Shown piece by piece: positions 54,185 through 63,989 of a stretch of 64,000 nt of DNA (within the stretch, counting starts at the first letter, position 1; the number at the start of each line of letters is the position of its first letter). Both the position numbers and the translations under genes were made by a program. Source of the DNA: DYJB01 sp963777165 (GTDB taxonomy: Bacteria > Chloroflexota > Anaerolineae > Anaerolineales > E44-bin32); NCBI GenBank assembly GCA_963777165.1, contig CAVZPO010000009.1:50824-114823 (forward strand), read 5' to 3'. The notes beneath the pieces were generated by a model. It saw only the letters and a program-made list of their open reading frames with translations. It was not told the origin of the DNA and made no database searches.

Positions 54185-55148
54185 GTGGAAGACAAGGTTA
54201 CTCTCGGACGAAGCGGACTGCGGGTGCCTCGCCTTGGAGTCGGGGCGATGACCTGGGGCGATCCCAAGGGGCTGGCCCGCCTGCACCCGGCCAAACTGGC
54301 CTACGGTGGCGCCCACGGGTTCGAAGAGGAGAAGAGCGCCTTGGAGGTCAGCCTGGAAGCGGGCATCAACCTGTTCGATACCGCCGCCATGTACAGCATG
54401 GGGGCGGCAGAACGTCGGTTGGGGGAGCTGGCTCGTGGACGGGATGCGGTGATCGCCACGAAGTTCCCATCGGGCTTCTCTTTCCGCGTGGACGGTTTTC
54501 CGAAAGAGGTTGAAGGGACCCTCGCTCGGCTTGGCCGCGAACTCGATTGACTTGTACCAGCACCATTTTCCCAACGCGCGGATATCGATCCCCGAGCTCA
54601 TGGATCAGCTGGCGAACGCCGTCGAGGCGGGGAAGGTCAAGGCTGTGGGAGTGAGCAACTACTCAGCGGATCAGATGCGCGAGGCGCACGCGGCGCTGGC
54701 CAAGCGCGGGATTCCTCTGGCGTCGAATCAAGTCGAGTATTCACTCCTGCACCGTCAGCCCGAGACCGATGGCGTGCTCGATGCCTGCCGCGAACTGGGG
54801 ATCACGCTCATCGCCTACTCCCCGCTGGCCGGCGGGATGTTGACGGGCAAGTACTCGGCTCAGAATCGCCCCGGCGGGTTCTTCCGACGCATTCTGCCCC
54901 GGTACAACCGCGGGAACCTGGATGCGATCCAACCCGTCATACGACTCCTGCGTGAGATCGGTGAACGGTATTCGAAGACGCCGAGTCAGGCTGCGCTGCG
55001 GTGGCTGATCGAAAACGAGACCGTCCTGCCCATCCCTGGGGCTAAGAACGGCAGACAGGCGGCCGAGAACGCAGGCGCGCTCTCCTTCCGCCTGACAGCG
55101 GATGAGGTCGAAGCCCTGAACAGGGCAACGATCGCGTGGCGGGACTGA
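54185..55148 (+). pseudogene. Aldo/keto reductase, copy 2 (frameshifted at about 54541)
   Basis: The GTG at 54185, six bases after GGAGG, begins the frame; this copy reads GVGAMTWGD cleanly where copy 1 is broken. An extra A near 54540-54542 leads to a stop at 54548-54550; the rest is open in another frame to 55148. The tetrad residues (FDTAAMY, ATKFPSG, YQHHFPN) are retained but split over two frames. Each copy thus has a different lesion. Confidence 0.75.
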
Positions 55149-55187
55149 GGTTCACCGCGCCCGCTGTACACATGACCTGGCATCCCT

Positions 55188-55577
55188 ATGTTCCTGTCGC
55201 TTGATTTCATCTATCTCCCGGCAAGAGATCTCGACGCGGTTCTGGCGTTCTTCGTCGACGTCCTGGGCGCCAGGCAGGTCTCCAAGATCCGAGCGATGGG
55301 CACCATCGTGGGCGAGGTGAGGCTCTCGGAGAACGGCCCGCGTCTGATCCTGGCAGAACATCTGCACGGACGAGCCCCCGTCTTGATCTACCGCGTGGCT
55401 GACCTGAATGAAACCACAGCGGCCCTTCGTGCCCGGGGCCTCAAGAAGGGCGAGGCGATTGAGATACCCCACGGTCCATGTTACAGGTTCGACTCGCCAG
55501 GTGGGCACCGTTTCGCCATCTATCAGTTGGCACGTCCCGAGGCCGATCAGGCCTTCGCCGGACGGATCGATCGATAA
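55188..55577 (+). CDS. VOC family protein, copy 2
   Basis: It is 129 residues and differs from copy 1 at seven positions (for example Pro19 to Ala, Leu29 to Gln, last residue Pro to Arg). The frame is intact and the VOC pattern is the same. It follows the broken reductase gene by 39 bases. Confidence 0.78.
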   Translation: MFLSLDFIYLPARDLDAVLAFFVDVLGARQVSKIRAMGTIVGEVRLSENGPRLILAEHLHGRAPVLIYRVADLNETTAALRARGLKKGEAIEIPHGPCYRFDSPGGHRFAIYQLARPEADQAFAGRIDR

Positions 55578-55605
55578 TCGCCGCGATTGAAAAGGAACAT
55601 CACCA

Positions 55606-56505
55606 ATGAAGATCGGACTCCAAGTCCCGAATTTCACGTATCCGGGCGGACCGCCCATCATCGGACCTGCGCTGAGGAACATCGCCCAGGCCGCCGAAGA
55701 GGCCGGTTTCTCGAGTCTGTGGGTGATGGATCACTTCTTCCAGATCGGCGGAAGGGACAGGTCGACGGGATTGGGCCCGGCCGAGGACGAGATGCTGGAG
55801 GGCTACAGCACATTGTCCTATCTTGCCGCGGTCACACGGACCCCCAAGCTGGGCACGCTGGTGACCGGCGTCGTGTATCGACACCCGGGTGTGCTCATCA
55901 AGACCGTGACCACCCTGGATGTGCTTTCCGGAGGCCGAGCTTATCTGGGCATCGGGGCAGCCTGGAATGAGCGCGAGGCCAAAGGGCTGGGGATCCCGTT
56001 TCCCCCGCTTCGAGAGCGATTCGAACGTCTCGAGGAGACTCTGCAGATCGCAAAACACCTCTGGTCGGGAAACCCTGATCCGTTCGAGGGAAGACACTAT
56101 CACCTGGCAGAGCCGATCAGCAGCCCTCAGCCGCTGACCAGGCCTCATCCTCCCATCCTGATCGGAGGCTCGGGAGAGAAGAAGACCTTGCGGCTCGTGG
56201 CCCAGTACGGAGACGCCTGCAATCTCTTCTCGGGTCGTGGGGCGGCGGCCGTTCAAGCGAAGCTGGACGTCCTGAAGCGTCACTGCGAAGAAGTGGGGCG
56301 GGACTACGCGACGATCGAGAAGACCACCCTGGGGACCGCCCATCTGGCGGCGGATCGTATGAGCTCAGGCGAGATCGTCGATCAGTGTCGCGCGCTCGCC
56401 TCAGTCGGCATCCAGCACGCCATTTTCAACATGCCGAATGTCCACGAGATCAGCCCCATTCAGAGCTTTGGGCGCGAGATCATCCCGGCCGTGGCCGAGT
56501 TCTAG
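55606..56505 (+). CDS. LLM-class F420-dependent oxidoreductase, copy 2
   Basis: It is 299 residues with 14 differences from copy 1, six of them clustered near residues 248-258 (TLGTAHLAADRMSSGE against TLGTVQLAQDHGSSSE). The barrel motifs are the same and the frame is intact, so at least this enzyme is probably still under selection in both copies. Confidence 0.87.
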   Translation: MKIGLQVPNFTYPGGPPIIGPALRNIAQAAEEAGFSSLWVMDHFFQIGGRDRSTGLGPAEDEMLEGYSTLSYLAAVTRTPKLGTLVTGVVYRHPGVLIKTVTTLDVLSGGRAYLGIGAAWNEREAKGLGIPFPPLRERFERLEETLQIAKHLWSGNPDPFEGRHYHLAEPISSPQPLTRPHPPILIGGSGEKKTLRLVAQYGDACNLFSGRGAAAVQAKLDVLKRHCEEVGRDYATIEKTTLGTAHLAADRMSSGEIVDQCRALASVGIQHAIFNMPNVHEISPIQSFGREIIPAVAEF

Positions 56506-56699
56506 AACACGAGCAGGGATGGCCGCCGTCGCCTGGGATGGTGGAGGCATGTCCGTGTGAACGCGTCGGCGAAATCACGACCCGGGAACCTCGCCCTCAA
56601 TTCGATAGCGTCCTATCTGAAGCAATCCGTGCGGACGACTACCGTTGTCTGGCGTTGCGGGTCGTTGTCTGTCGCTGCCTCAACCGAATCTCGGGTGCC

Positions 56700-57178
56700 A
56701 AGACCCTTAACCTGACTCCGCGCCCATCCCCCTCGTACGGAATCCCGAAAGACGACCAAGGGTCTGGGAGTTTCACCAGACCTTTGGTCGCGCTCAAACG
56801 ATGCCCCTTGCTCTGGAAGCGACGGTGGGACCATGGCTCGCGGCACGGGCGTTTTGCAGGACCCGACGCTGGCGACCTTCGGGACCCATGCTCGCCTTTC
56901 TGCCGGATTCCGTATAAGGGTCTGCTACTTTCGCCCTGCCTGGCGGACCCTAGACCCTCAACCGTCTTCTGGGGCCAGGCAACAGACAATAGCGCTGGTC
57001 AACCGTTCAGGAATCAAGCTACCTCGTCGTGGCCCCGAACTCAAGGAGCCCCGCGCGCGATAGCCTATGACCAGTGGCCAAGGGTGCGTCCGTGCTCAAC
57101 CTGGGATCTTCGCTCGCTACTGCAGCCGCTTTCGGACCAACATAGAACCTGGTACAAGAAACGGGGGCAGGTCAAACC
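56700..57178. repeat. Direct repeat flanking cassette copy 2, right copy
   Basis: It matches 52845-53312, including the inverted repeat, tRNA-Cys remnant and trailing 300 bases (for example CGCGCGATAGCC in both). No gene is supported inside it. Confidence 0.68.
56817..56864 (-). repeat. tRNA-Cys 3'-half remnant, copy C
   Basis: It matches the acceptor and T-stem strand (GCGACGGTGGGA) and anticodon loop region (GTTTTGCAGGACCC), with a more changed T arm and variable region than copies A and B. Confidence 0.65.
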
Positions 57179-57201
57179 ATGCCAATACTAGTGATGGATC
57201 G

Positions 57202-57844
57202 TTACCCTTCAACCTCGATGCGATCCACCTGGATCTGCGAGCCGTTGTAGTCAGGCACATTGCTGAGTAATGTGCCATAGAGATGAACGATCTTGCCGCT
57301 GTCGCGTAGCGCCTCGATCTGCGACTTGTACCGCCGGGTCCATTGAATCGATGCCAAAGTAGATGATCTGCCCTAGGTCCGACAACTCAAAGTAGTCATC
57401 ATACTGTGCACCGGGCTCTGTACTCTTGATGACGCCCCACCAGTCAGCTATCTCATCCGAGGTACCGGGTGGCATGTAACCGCCCGAGGCATCTCCTCCT
57501 GAGCTACTTCCCCCTCCTGGGCCACCACCGCTGGGATCTGCGGTGGCCTTAACGGTCATGGCAGCTGTAGGGCTTTCTTGTGCTGCGAGGCCACACTCTC
57601 CCCGGTAATAGGCCCACTCTTCACAGGTGCTGCCATCCGGAAAAACACATACTCCGTATTGGCTGCCATCGGCAGCAGTGCGAATTTCGAGTTTGTTCCC
57701 TTGCTGCTCGCAATAGACCGAGGCAGGATTTGGCATATTCACCTGAGGCATGTCCGTCGCAGTGGGTTCAGGAGTCTGGACCTGGAGCGGAGAGCAGGCC
57801 GTCAGTGCCATCAAGATTACTGTGAATGTAAAGATCCTCTTCAT
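57202..57844 (-). CDS. DUF333-domain lipoprotein (one frameshift)
   Basis: The signal ends in the lipobox LTACS. Residues about 35-80 form a DUF333 domain (NPASVYCEQQGNKLEIR, then YGVCVFPDGSTC). A Gly/Ser linker leads to a second domain (SDEIADWWGVIKSTEPGAQY). Near 57345 the frame shifts; the continuing frame reads QIEALRDSGKIVHLYGTLLS and NVPDYNGSQIQVDRIEVEG to a TAA at 57204-57202, a natural end. It overlaps the upstream oxidoreductase gene by four bases (ATGA). Function unknown. Confidence 0.68.
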
Positions 57845-58846
57845 TTCTCTCCTTGTGTCTTGTGATTCTCTTCCATAGTGATGACGACTTTGCCCTTGGG
57901 ATGTACCTTCTCAAAGTACCGGAAAGCCTCAGGAGTCTTGCTTAGCGGGTAACATCCATCGATAACAGGTATGACTTTGCCGGATTCAAGGAGCTCTTTC
58001 ATAAAGATCAAATCCTTTTGGCTTTGCACCAGCGAAACGACATACGCTTTCTGGCTCGCGGACTGTGAATTCCGTCGGCCCTGGAGCGAAGCCTGGAATA
58101 GTTGAACCATCGAACCTCCGGCGACGACGTAGACTCCCTCGGGACTCAGTGCACGCAGATAGTCCGAAATCGGATGGTATCCGTTCACCGCAAGAATCAG
58201 GTCATAACGCCGCCCATTTCGGGTGAAGTCTTCCTTCTTGTAGTCGATGACATGGTCTGCCCCAAGTGACCGCACCATGTCCAGATTCCTCGTGCTGCAT
58301 ACTCCGGTGACTTCAGCCCCCAAGGCTTTGGCGATCTGCACCGCGAACGTCCCCACGCCACCCGAAGCTCCTTGGATCAACACCTTCTGCCCGGGCTGGA
58401 TGTTTCCTTTGTCGCGCAGGCCCTGCAGGGCAGTGAGTCGCCGCCAACGGTACAGCCGCGGCCTGCTCAAACGATAGATTGGCCGGTTTCAGCGTGATTG
58501 CATTCTCGTCGGCACATACATACTCGGCGAAAGTGCCACGACCGGTTGAACTAGGTAAGTACCCAAACACCTCATCGCCTGGCTTGAACTGCTTGACGCT
58601 ACTGCCAATCGTCTCAACCTGCCCGGCCACATCAGCCCCGAGTATCTTGTTCTTAGGTTGCAGAAAGCCTCCCGGCACCAGGCGGATAAAGAACGGAGTT
58701 GCTCGCATGAAACGCCAGTCACGCGCATTTATGGATGCCGCATGAATCTTGATCAGTACTTCATCATTCTTCGGAGCAGGTTTTGCCACCTCTTGGAGCT
58801 GAAGAACATCCGGTGAACCGTATTCTGTGCAGACAATCGCTTTCAT
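57841..58846 (-). CDS. Zinc-free MDR/quinone oxidoreductase (one frameshift)
   Basis: The N-terminal frame (MKAIVCTEYGSPDVLQL, ILGADVAGQVETIG, FKPGDEVFGY) and the C-terminal frame (VLIQGASGGVGTFAVQIAKA, GADHVIDYKKEDF) join near 58440 with a one-base shift. Together they give a 330-residue NADPH:quinone-type reductase with the nucleotide motif GASGGVG and no structural-zinc Cys cluster. It likely reduces quinones or enones. The stop overlaps the start of the DUF333 lipoprotein gene. Confidence 0.75.
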
Positions 58847-58861
58847 GTGAGTACCCCTTCC

Positions 58862-59321
58862 TTATTCCGCTGTTTGATCGTGCAGTTGGCTTCTTGGCTT
58901 GAGTATGGGATATGCGCACAAACCAATGCCCACAACGTAGAGCATGCTCTGAACAACGTTCACCTGCCAGCGTCCATTCCCAATGTATGAGGAAGCGAAA
59001 AATGCCATCACTTCCACAAAGCCGATCACGAACACTAACATCCAGAAAGCCGATGTTTGACCGGCGATTAGGTTCTTGCGGATGAGCGGCCAGGTCAGCA
59101 CGGAGACAGCCAGCGAGCAAGAGTTGTACAGGATCGTAAAGCAATTGAGAGCGGCAATGGTCTTGACACTGAGGCCTGGCAATTTCTGCCTCTGAAAAGG
59201 AAGCCACCTGCAGAATTGGGGAGTCCTTTTTGAGAACGATGACATAGCTCAATATGATGAACGCGAGTACAAAGTTGATGACGCACCATGTCGAAAGAAA
59301 CATCGAACCTCTTCTTAGCAT
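58862..59321 (-). CDS. Small four-TM membrane protein (one frameshift)
   Basis: The ATG at 59321, after AAGGAG, begins MLRRGSMFLSTWCVINFV with a first helix. A shift near 59205 leads into the frame containing three more helices (FTILYNSCSLAVSVL, AFWMLVFVIGFVEVMAFFA, VQSMLYVVGIGLCAYPIL). The joined product is about 150 residues. No known family was recognised. It precedes the oxidoreductase gene by 15 bases and is probably co-transcribed. Confidence 0.55.
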
Positions 59322-59395
59322 TGTGCTTTCTCCTTGTGGTTGCTTGTGTCCGCTTCTTAGGGTCTATTCCACGAGCATTTCCATGTGACCTGAGC

Positions 59396-59430
59396 GGGGA
59401 GAGGGAGGGTCTTCAGCCCTCCCTCTCCCC
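59396..59430. terminator. Long GA/TC hairpin
   Basis: A perfect 14-bp stem (GGGGAGAGGGAGGG and its complement) with a 7-base loop lies just after the DUF4386 gene's likely true stop at 59443 on the minus strand, before the next gene's start. Confidence 0.7.
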
Positions 59431-59442
59431 TATAGTGCAAAT

Positions 59443-60196
59443 CTATGCCGCGCTCAGAAGCTCGTTCGTCGCTGTTTTCGCAGACAGAGAAGCGCCTGCA
59501 GACGGATTGAACCCTTTCAGCGATCAGCCAGACCGCCAAAACCAGTTCCTGCGGGAGGATCGGCATTTGGAAAATAATCTGGATTGTGGACAAGGGAGCG
59601 ATGACATTGAACATCACCAACACAGCACTGATGATGGTCAATGTGATTCCAACCAGACCCCAAACGGATAGCCATCGAGGAACAAGTCTGTATTGATAGA
59701 AAACAATATAGTACATCAGGGCACCGATGCCGAAAGTCAATAGCATGGCCACATCTCTAAACCAATCGATTCCTGCGTTAATCACTGCATCTGCGGTCTG
59801 AAAGTACGATGCCGCCGGAGCCCCGGCTTTCACGAATTCCTGGCTCAGCGCCAATAGCAGAATATAGAGAAGAGCACCAACAACACTGGTCATTCCCTCG
59901 ATCACCCTGAAGCCAGCCGAGCCGATCGCCAGACCCTCGTTGTATTTCTTCAGGATCGGATACAGCGCAAGGCCAATACCAGCACAGGAAATACCCATGA
60001 AGAATTTAATCGCCGTGAAGAGGATCATCTGGCCTGCATTGGCGGAGATCGCTGTCAGATGATCCGGAGCACTGACAGTGTTTTGCATAAGGGGAAGGCT
60101 CAGCAGGGCCGGAACGGTCCCCAGGATGAATAGCACGCCTACGACTGCTGCGGTCTTTCTGTCTGTCCCATGGTGACTTACTTTGGTCGTATTCAT
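59443..60196 (-). CDS. DUF4386 family membrane protein (frameshift near the end)
   Basis: The protein has about six helices and the family features AAVVGVLFILGTVPALLS near the start and FRVIEGMTSVVGALLYI in the middle. In the uncorrected frame it runs to 59357 with an odd charged tail. A one-base shift near 59520 gives KGFNPSAGASLSAK and a TAG at 59445-59443, a normal family ending. Function of the family is unknown. Confidence 0.7.
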
Positions 60197-60246
60197 TTGC
60201 TATCTCCTTGTTGTGATTGACTTTGGCGTAAACAAGCCGCCTACGC

Positions 60247-60545
60247 CTATTTACATTTGACATTTGACATATCTGCCTGGCCTGTCCCGAGCGTAGTCGG
60301 GGGCCGGGTTCGACAGGACTGACCGAGACCAATGGCAGACCCAGATCACGCACCTTCTTGAGCAAGCCATGCAACGCAGCCTGGTCAACCACGGGTCCGG
60401 TCAAGAGCGTATTGCCGTCCTCTTCGAGTGTGATGGTCAACCCCTCAAACCAGTCTGTCCACTGAGAACCCAAATGGCCCTGGACCCTGATTTGATAGAG
60501 CACGGGGAGACACGGGTCATGTTCGGGATTGAGTGCGTCTGACAT
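60247..60545 (-). CDS. Small conserved protein of unknown function (one frameshift)
   Basis: The ATG at 60545 begins MSDALNPEHDPCLPVLYQIR, then VQGHLGSQWTDWFEGLTI, LEEDGNTLLTGPVVDQAALH and GLLKKVRDLGLPLVSVSPVE. Adding one C to the five-base run at 60299-60303 gives a natural end GQADMSNVKCK with TAG at 60249-60247; otherwise the frame runs on into the next gene. It is about 100 residues with no catalytic motif seen. Similar small proteins are known to me from other bacteria, without a function. Confidence 0.6.
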
Positions 60546-60711
60546 TCGCCTGTCTCCGTGGTGGCCGGCAATGATACGAAGTGCCACCTGCTCAAGACAC
60601 AGCCAATGTACCCGCACCCCAGGCTCGCTGGCTAGACACTTTGGTGTTGTTCGGAGGTGTTGTCTTGTGCTATCGAGAGGGGGAGAAGTTGAAGAAGCCT
60701 GACGGCTGTGC

Positions 60712-63374
60712 CTATAGCAGGCCCAGCTCGCGGCCGCGAGCGATAGCTTCCGAGCGCCGCTTGACCTCAAGCTTGTCGAAGATCCTTCGGTTGTGGCCCT
60801 TGATCGTGTCCAGCGCGAGGAAGAGGCGCTCGCCGATCTCCTGGTTGGACAGCCCTTCCGCGATGAGTCTGAGGACTTCGAGCTCACGCTGGCTCAGTAG
60901 CTCGATGCGGGGCCGGGGGGACGCCAGATCGGGCTTGACTTCAAATGCGGCCAGCAACCTGGCTACATAGTCCGGCATAGTCTGCCGAGCAGCCGCTTCT
61001 GATAGCAGCCCGGACATCGGAGTTCCTTCGTCGACAGAAAGTACGGATGAAGCCGCCCGGCTCGGCCAGCGCCAGCGCCTCACCCAGCAGCTGCACAGCC
61101 TTGTCCTTTTCGCTCTGCGCATACAGAGCGATGGCTTCTAGAACCATCACTTTGAGCCGTTCATCCTGCCATCCCTTGGCTTCCATCTGCTGCCGATACG
61201 GTGCCAGCACCGCCAGCGCTTCGGAGGTGTCCCCCTGGGCCAGGAGGACCCTGGCCTGGCTGATGGGGAGATCATGGGTCCGAGCCAAGTGAGCGGCTGC
61301 CGCCACATCGCCCTGTCGAAGCAGGACAAGCACTTGTGCCGCAGCCACCTCAGGTGTCCGATGCACGAAGTTATTCTGGCGCACGGACTGCTCGGTCTCC
61401 GCTAGCATAGCAGCCGCAGAGGCCACATCGCCACGGGCCAGTTTCAGGCGGGCGAGGAACACCTCACAGATAACGAATCTGTCAATAACACGATCAAACT
61501 GCCGCGCCAGTTGGAGGCTCTGCTGCCCGTGCTGCTCAGCGGCCTCCAGGTCGTTCCATTCGTAGAATATGCGGGCCAGACCAAGATGCGCTTCGCTTTC
61601 AAACGGCTGCGGATGATCACCTGCCAGTTGCAGGCCACTCCGAAAGGTCTCGGCCGCCTGATGGAGGCGAGTTCTCAAGTTCCTGTATTGCGCCCAAGCT
61701 GATGGTAGCCACTATAGTCATTCGGGTATTCCCGGACGCTTGGCTGATAGCTATGGCTTCGGTATAGGCCTGACCGGCCGCGGCACGGTCCCCCTGTACC
61801 TGGTAGGCAAACCCCAGCGTCTGGATAGCCCGAATGCGGGAAAACAGGCTGTCGGGGTGCAGATACTCCAGGGCGCGGCGCGCCTGGGTGATCATGGCTT
61901 CTGGCTGGTAGCGGGTGAGAGCCAGAGTGGCCCTTGCGGCGGCGATTTGCCCAATCAGGTCGCGGGTCTTGTCGTCCGGCTCGGCGCCTTGCAGGGCGGC
62001 AGCTATAGCCGCCTCAGCCGCCTGCAGTTTCTCTTCGACGCCGGTCGTCTGTCCGGCAACCAGCGACAACGTGGCATACCTCACGCACAACGAGGGCCTG
62101 GCGTCCAGCACTGTCTTCGGCAGCGACGCCAGCCAGTCCAGCATTGCGGTCACCGCGCCACGAAAGTGCAGGGGCATCCCCTTCCCTTCGATCAGGCGCT
62201 CGGCGCGCTCGATATCATTGGCGGCGGCGGCATGGCGAAAGGCATCAAAATCCAGGCCATTGTCTTCATACCACCGGCTGGCACGGCCGTGGAGCTCGGC
62301 CATGCCTATCCCCTCATCCCCCGCGGACGTTGCAGCGCTCTGCATGAAGCCGCTGCCGCAGCAAATCTGCAAAGAGATGGTGATAGCGGTACCAACGCCG
62401 CTCGCTGTCCAGCGGCACGATGAACAGGTTGGCGCGCTCGAGGTACTCCAGGGTTTCCTGCCCGGAAGCAGAAGGAGAACCCAGAGACAGCGTCACAGAG
62501 GGTGCCGCACATGCGGTCGAGGATGGATGTTCGCAGCAGGAAGGTCTGAACGCTTTCGGACTGCCGTTGCAGGACTTCTTCGACCAGATAGTCCAGCACG
62601 AAGCGGTGGCTGCCGGTGAACGATCGGATGAAACCGGCGATGTCCTTCTGCCCCCGCATGGAGAGCGCGGCCAACTGCAGCCCGGCGATCCAGCCTTCGG
62701 TGCGGCTCTCCAGGGCGGCGATGTCCTCCGCCGTGAGCTCGAGGCCCATCACCCGGCAGAGGAAGTCGGCCGCCTCGTCGGGCGAAAAGCGCAGGTCGGC
62801 GGCGCGCAGCTCGGTAAGCTCGCCCCTGGCGCGCAGGCGCGCCAGAGGCAGCATCGGGTCCTCGCGGGTGGCGATGACGAGCCGCATGCGCGCGGGCAGG
62901 TGCTCGAGGAGGAAGGCGAGCTCCTCATCGACCTTGGGGGAGTGGACCGCGTGGTAGTCGTCGAGCACGAGAAGGATATCCCCTGAGATGCCGTCGATGT
63001 CGTTGATCAGGTCGGTGAGGATCGACTCGGCCGAAGGCGGCTGGGGCGACTGGAGGGCGGCCATCGCGTCGGCCCCGCAGCTCGGCTCGGCGCCGTGCAG
63101 CGCGGCGGCAAGGTAGAGAAGGAACTGGGAGGGGTCGTTGTCTGCCTCGTCGAGGGAGAGCCAGGCGACGCGAAGCTTCGGATCCTGCCGCGCGCGCTGG
63201 TCGATCCATGCGCTGAGCAGCGTGGACTTCCCGAATCCGGCTGGGGCAGCGATGAGGGTCAGGCCTGCAGCTCGAAGAGCCCTCGTTCAGCCGCTCGATC
63301 AGGCGGGGGCGGAGGACAAGGCTGGCCCGGGGCGGGGGGACATAGAGCTTCGTGGCCAGAACTGGCGTGGGCAT
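60712..63374 (-). pseudogene. MalT-like LuxR-family ATP-dependent regulator (several frameshifts)
   Basis: Pieces in successive frames add up to one protein of about 885 residues: start MPTPVLATKLYVPPPRASL at 63374; Walker A LIAAPAGFGKSTLLSAW (about 63250); Walker B ILLVLDDYHAVHS; winged segment LVEEVLQRQSESVQTFLL; YRYHHLFADLLRQRL; TPR-like repeats in two frames; and a C-terminal LuxR helix-turn-helix (LLSQRELEVLRLIAEGLSNQ). At least five one-base shifts split it, at about 63280, 62480, 62370, 61680 and 61050. It is either decaying or badly sequenced. Intact members are large signal-dependent activators. Confidence 0.72.
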
Positions 63375-63659
63375 GGGCTAATTGTAGACCGCACCCCCCA
63401 AGTGTCCAAGATCGGGGGAAGATCTGAGGGTATCGAAATGGATCCTGGGAGAACACCAGGAACTCCGACCGCTCGGCTAGGCCCCAGATAGCATCTTGGA
63501 TTCTCGCGGCGAAGCCCGTTTGATTGACCTAAGGGGCAGTCGACAGCGTGAACCGCGGATGGCTGATAGTCAACCGCGCGTACCACGCGAGGCAGGCCCA
63601 AAGGCGCATGTGCGCAGGAGACGTGTTGTCTGGTGTTGCCTGGGTGCGGGAGCATGCGC
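63375..63659. other. Intergenic region, nothing recognised
   Basis: About 285 bases between the MalT-like gene start and the hairpins downstream of tRNA-Cys. No gene is supported. Confidence 0.35.
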
Positions 63660-63735
63660 GAGACCCTTAACCAGTCTTCGTGCCTACGCCCCTCATGCGG
63701 AATCCCGGAAAACGGCAAAGGGTCTCCGGGATTCC
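63660..63735 (-). terminator. Overlapping hairpins downstream of tRNA-Cys
   Basis: GAGACCCTT (63660-63668) is complementary to AAGGGTCTC (63718-63726), and GGAATCCCGG (63699-63708) to CCGGGATTCC (63726-63735). The two hairpins overlap and may exclude each other. Equivalent inverted repeats precede the tRNA-Cys remnants at 52.9 and 56.8 kb. Confidence 0.5.
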
Positions 63736-63777
63736 AGCAGACCCTCACACGGTCGTTAACGATGCCCCTCGTTCAGG

Positions 63778-63850
<73 letters not shown>

Positions 63851-63860
63851 GGGAGAAGCA

Positions 63861-63937
63861 ATCAGCTTTCAGCCGTCAGCGGTCAGCAAGGGCTCGCGTT
63901 CTAGTGTCCGGCTGATGGCTGAGCGCTGAAAGCTGAT
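63861..63937. repeat. GCTGA-rich palindrome between tRNA sequences
   Basis: ATCAGCTTTCAGC (63861-63873) is complementary to GCTGAAAGCTGAT (63925-63937), with further GCTGA/TCAGC motifs in the loop. It belongs with the hairpin at 25071-25134. Confidence 0.55.
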
Positions 63938-63947
63938 CGCTAGCGAG

Positions 63948-63989
63948 AGCGGGCGATGGGATTTTAACCCACGACCTTCTCCTTGGCAA
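63948..63989 (-). pseudogene. tRNA-Gly (GCC) 3'-half fragment
   Basis: The minus strand reads TTGCCAA (anticodon loop, GCC), GGAGA, AGGTC, GTGGG, TTAAAAT, CCCAT, CGCCCGC and U, the 3' half of a tRNA-Gly. Upstream of the loop the sequence is ATCGA rather than the expected TCTCC, so the 5' half is missing at this site. The T loop has A instead of the conserved C. It is a remnant or an attachment-site scar. Confidence 0.65.

Larger units (their letters stand above)
53304..56670 (+). repeat. 3.37-kb segmental duplication, copy 2
   Basis: It matches 18120-21477 along its length (TetR, double operator, reductase, VOC, LLM). Both flanks are bordered by about 470-base direct repeats that contain tRNA-Cys remnants. 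Confidence 0.9.
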
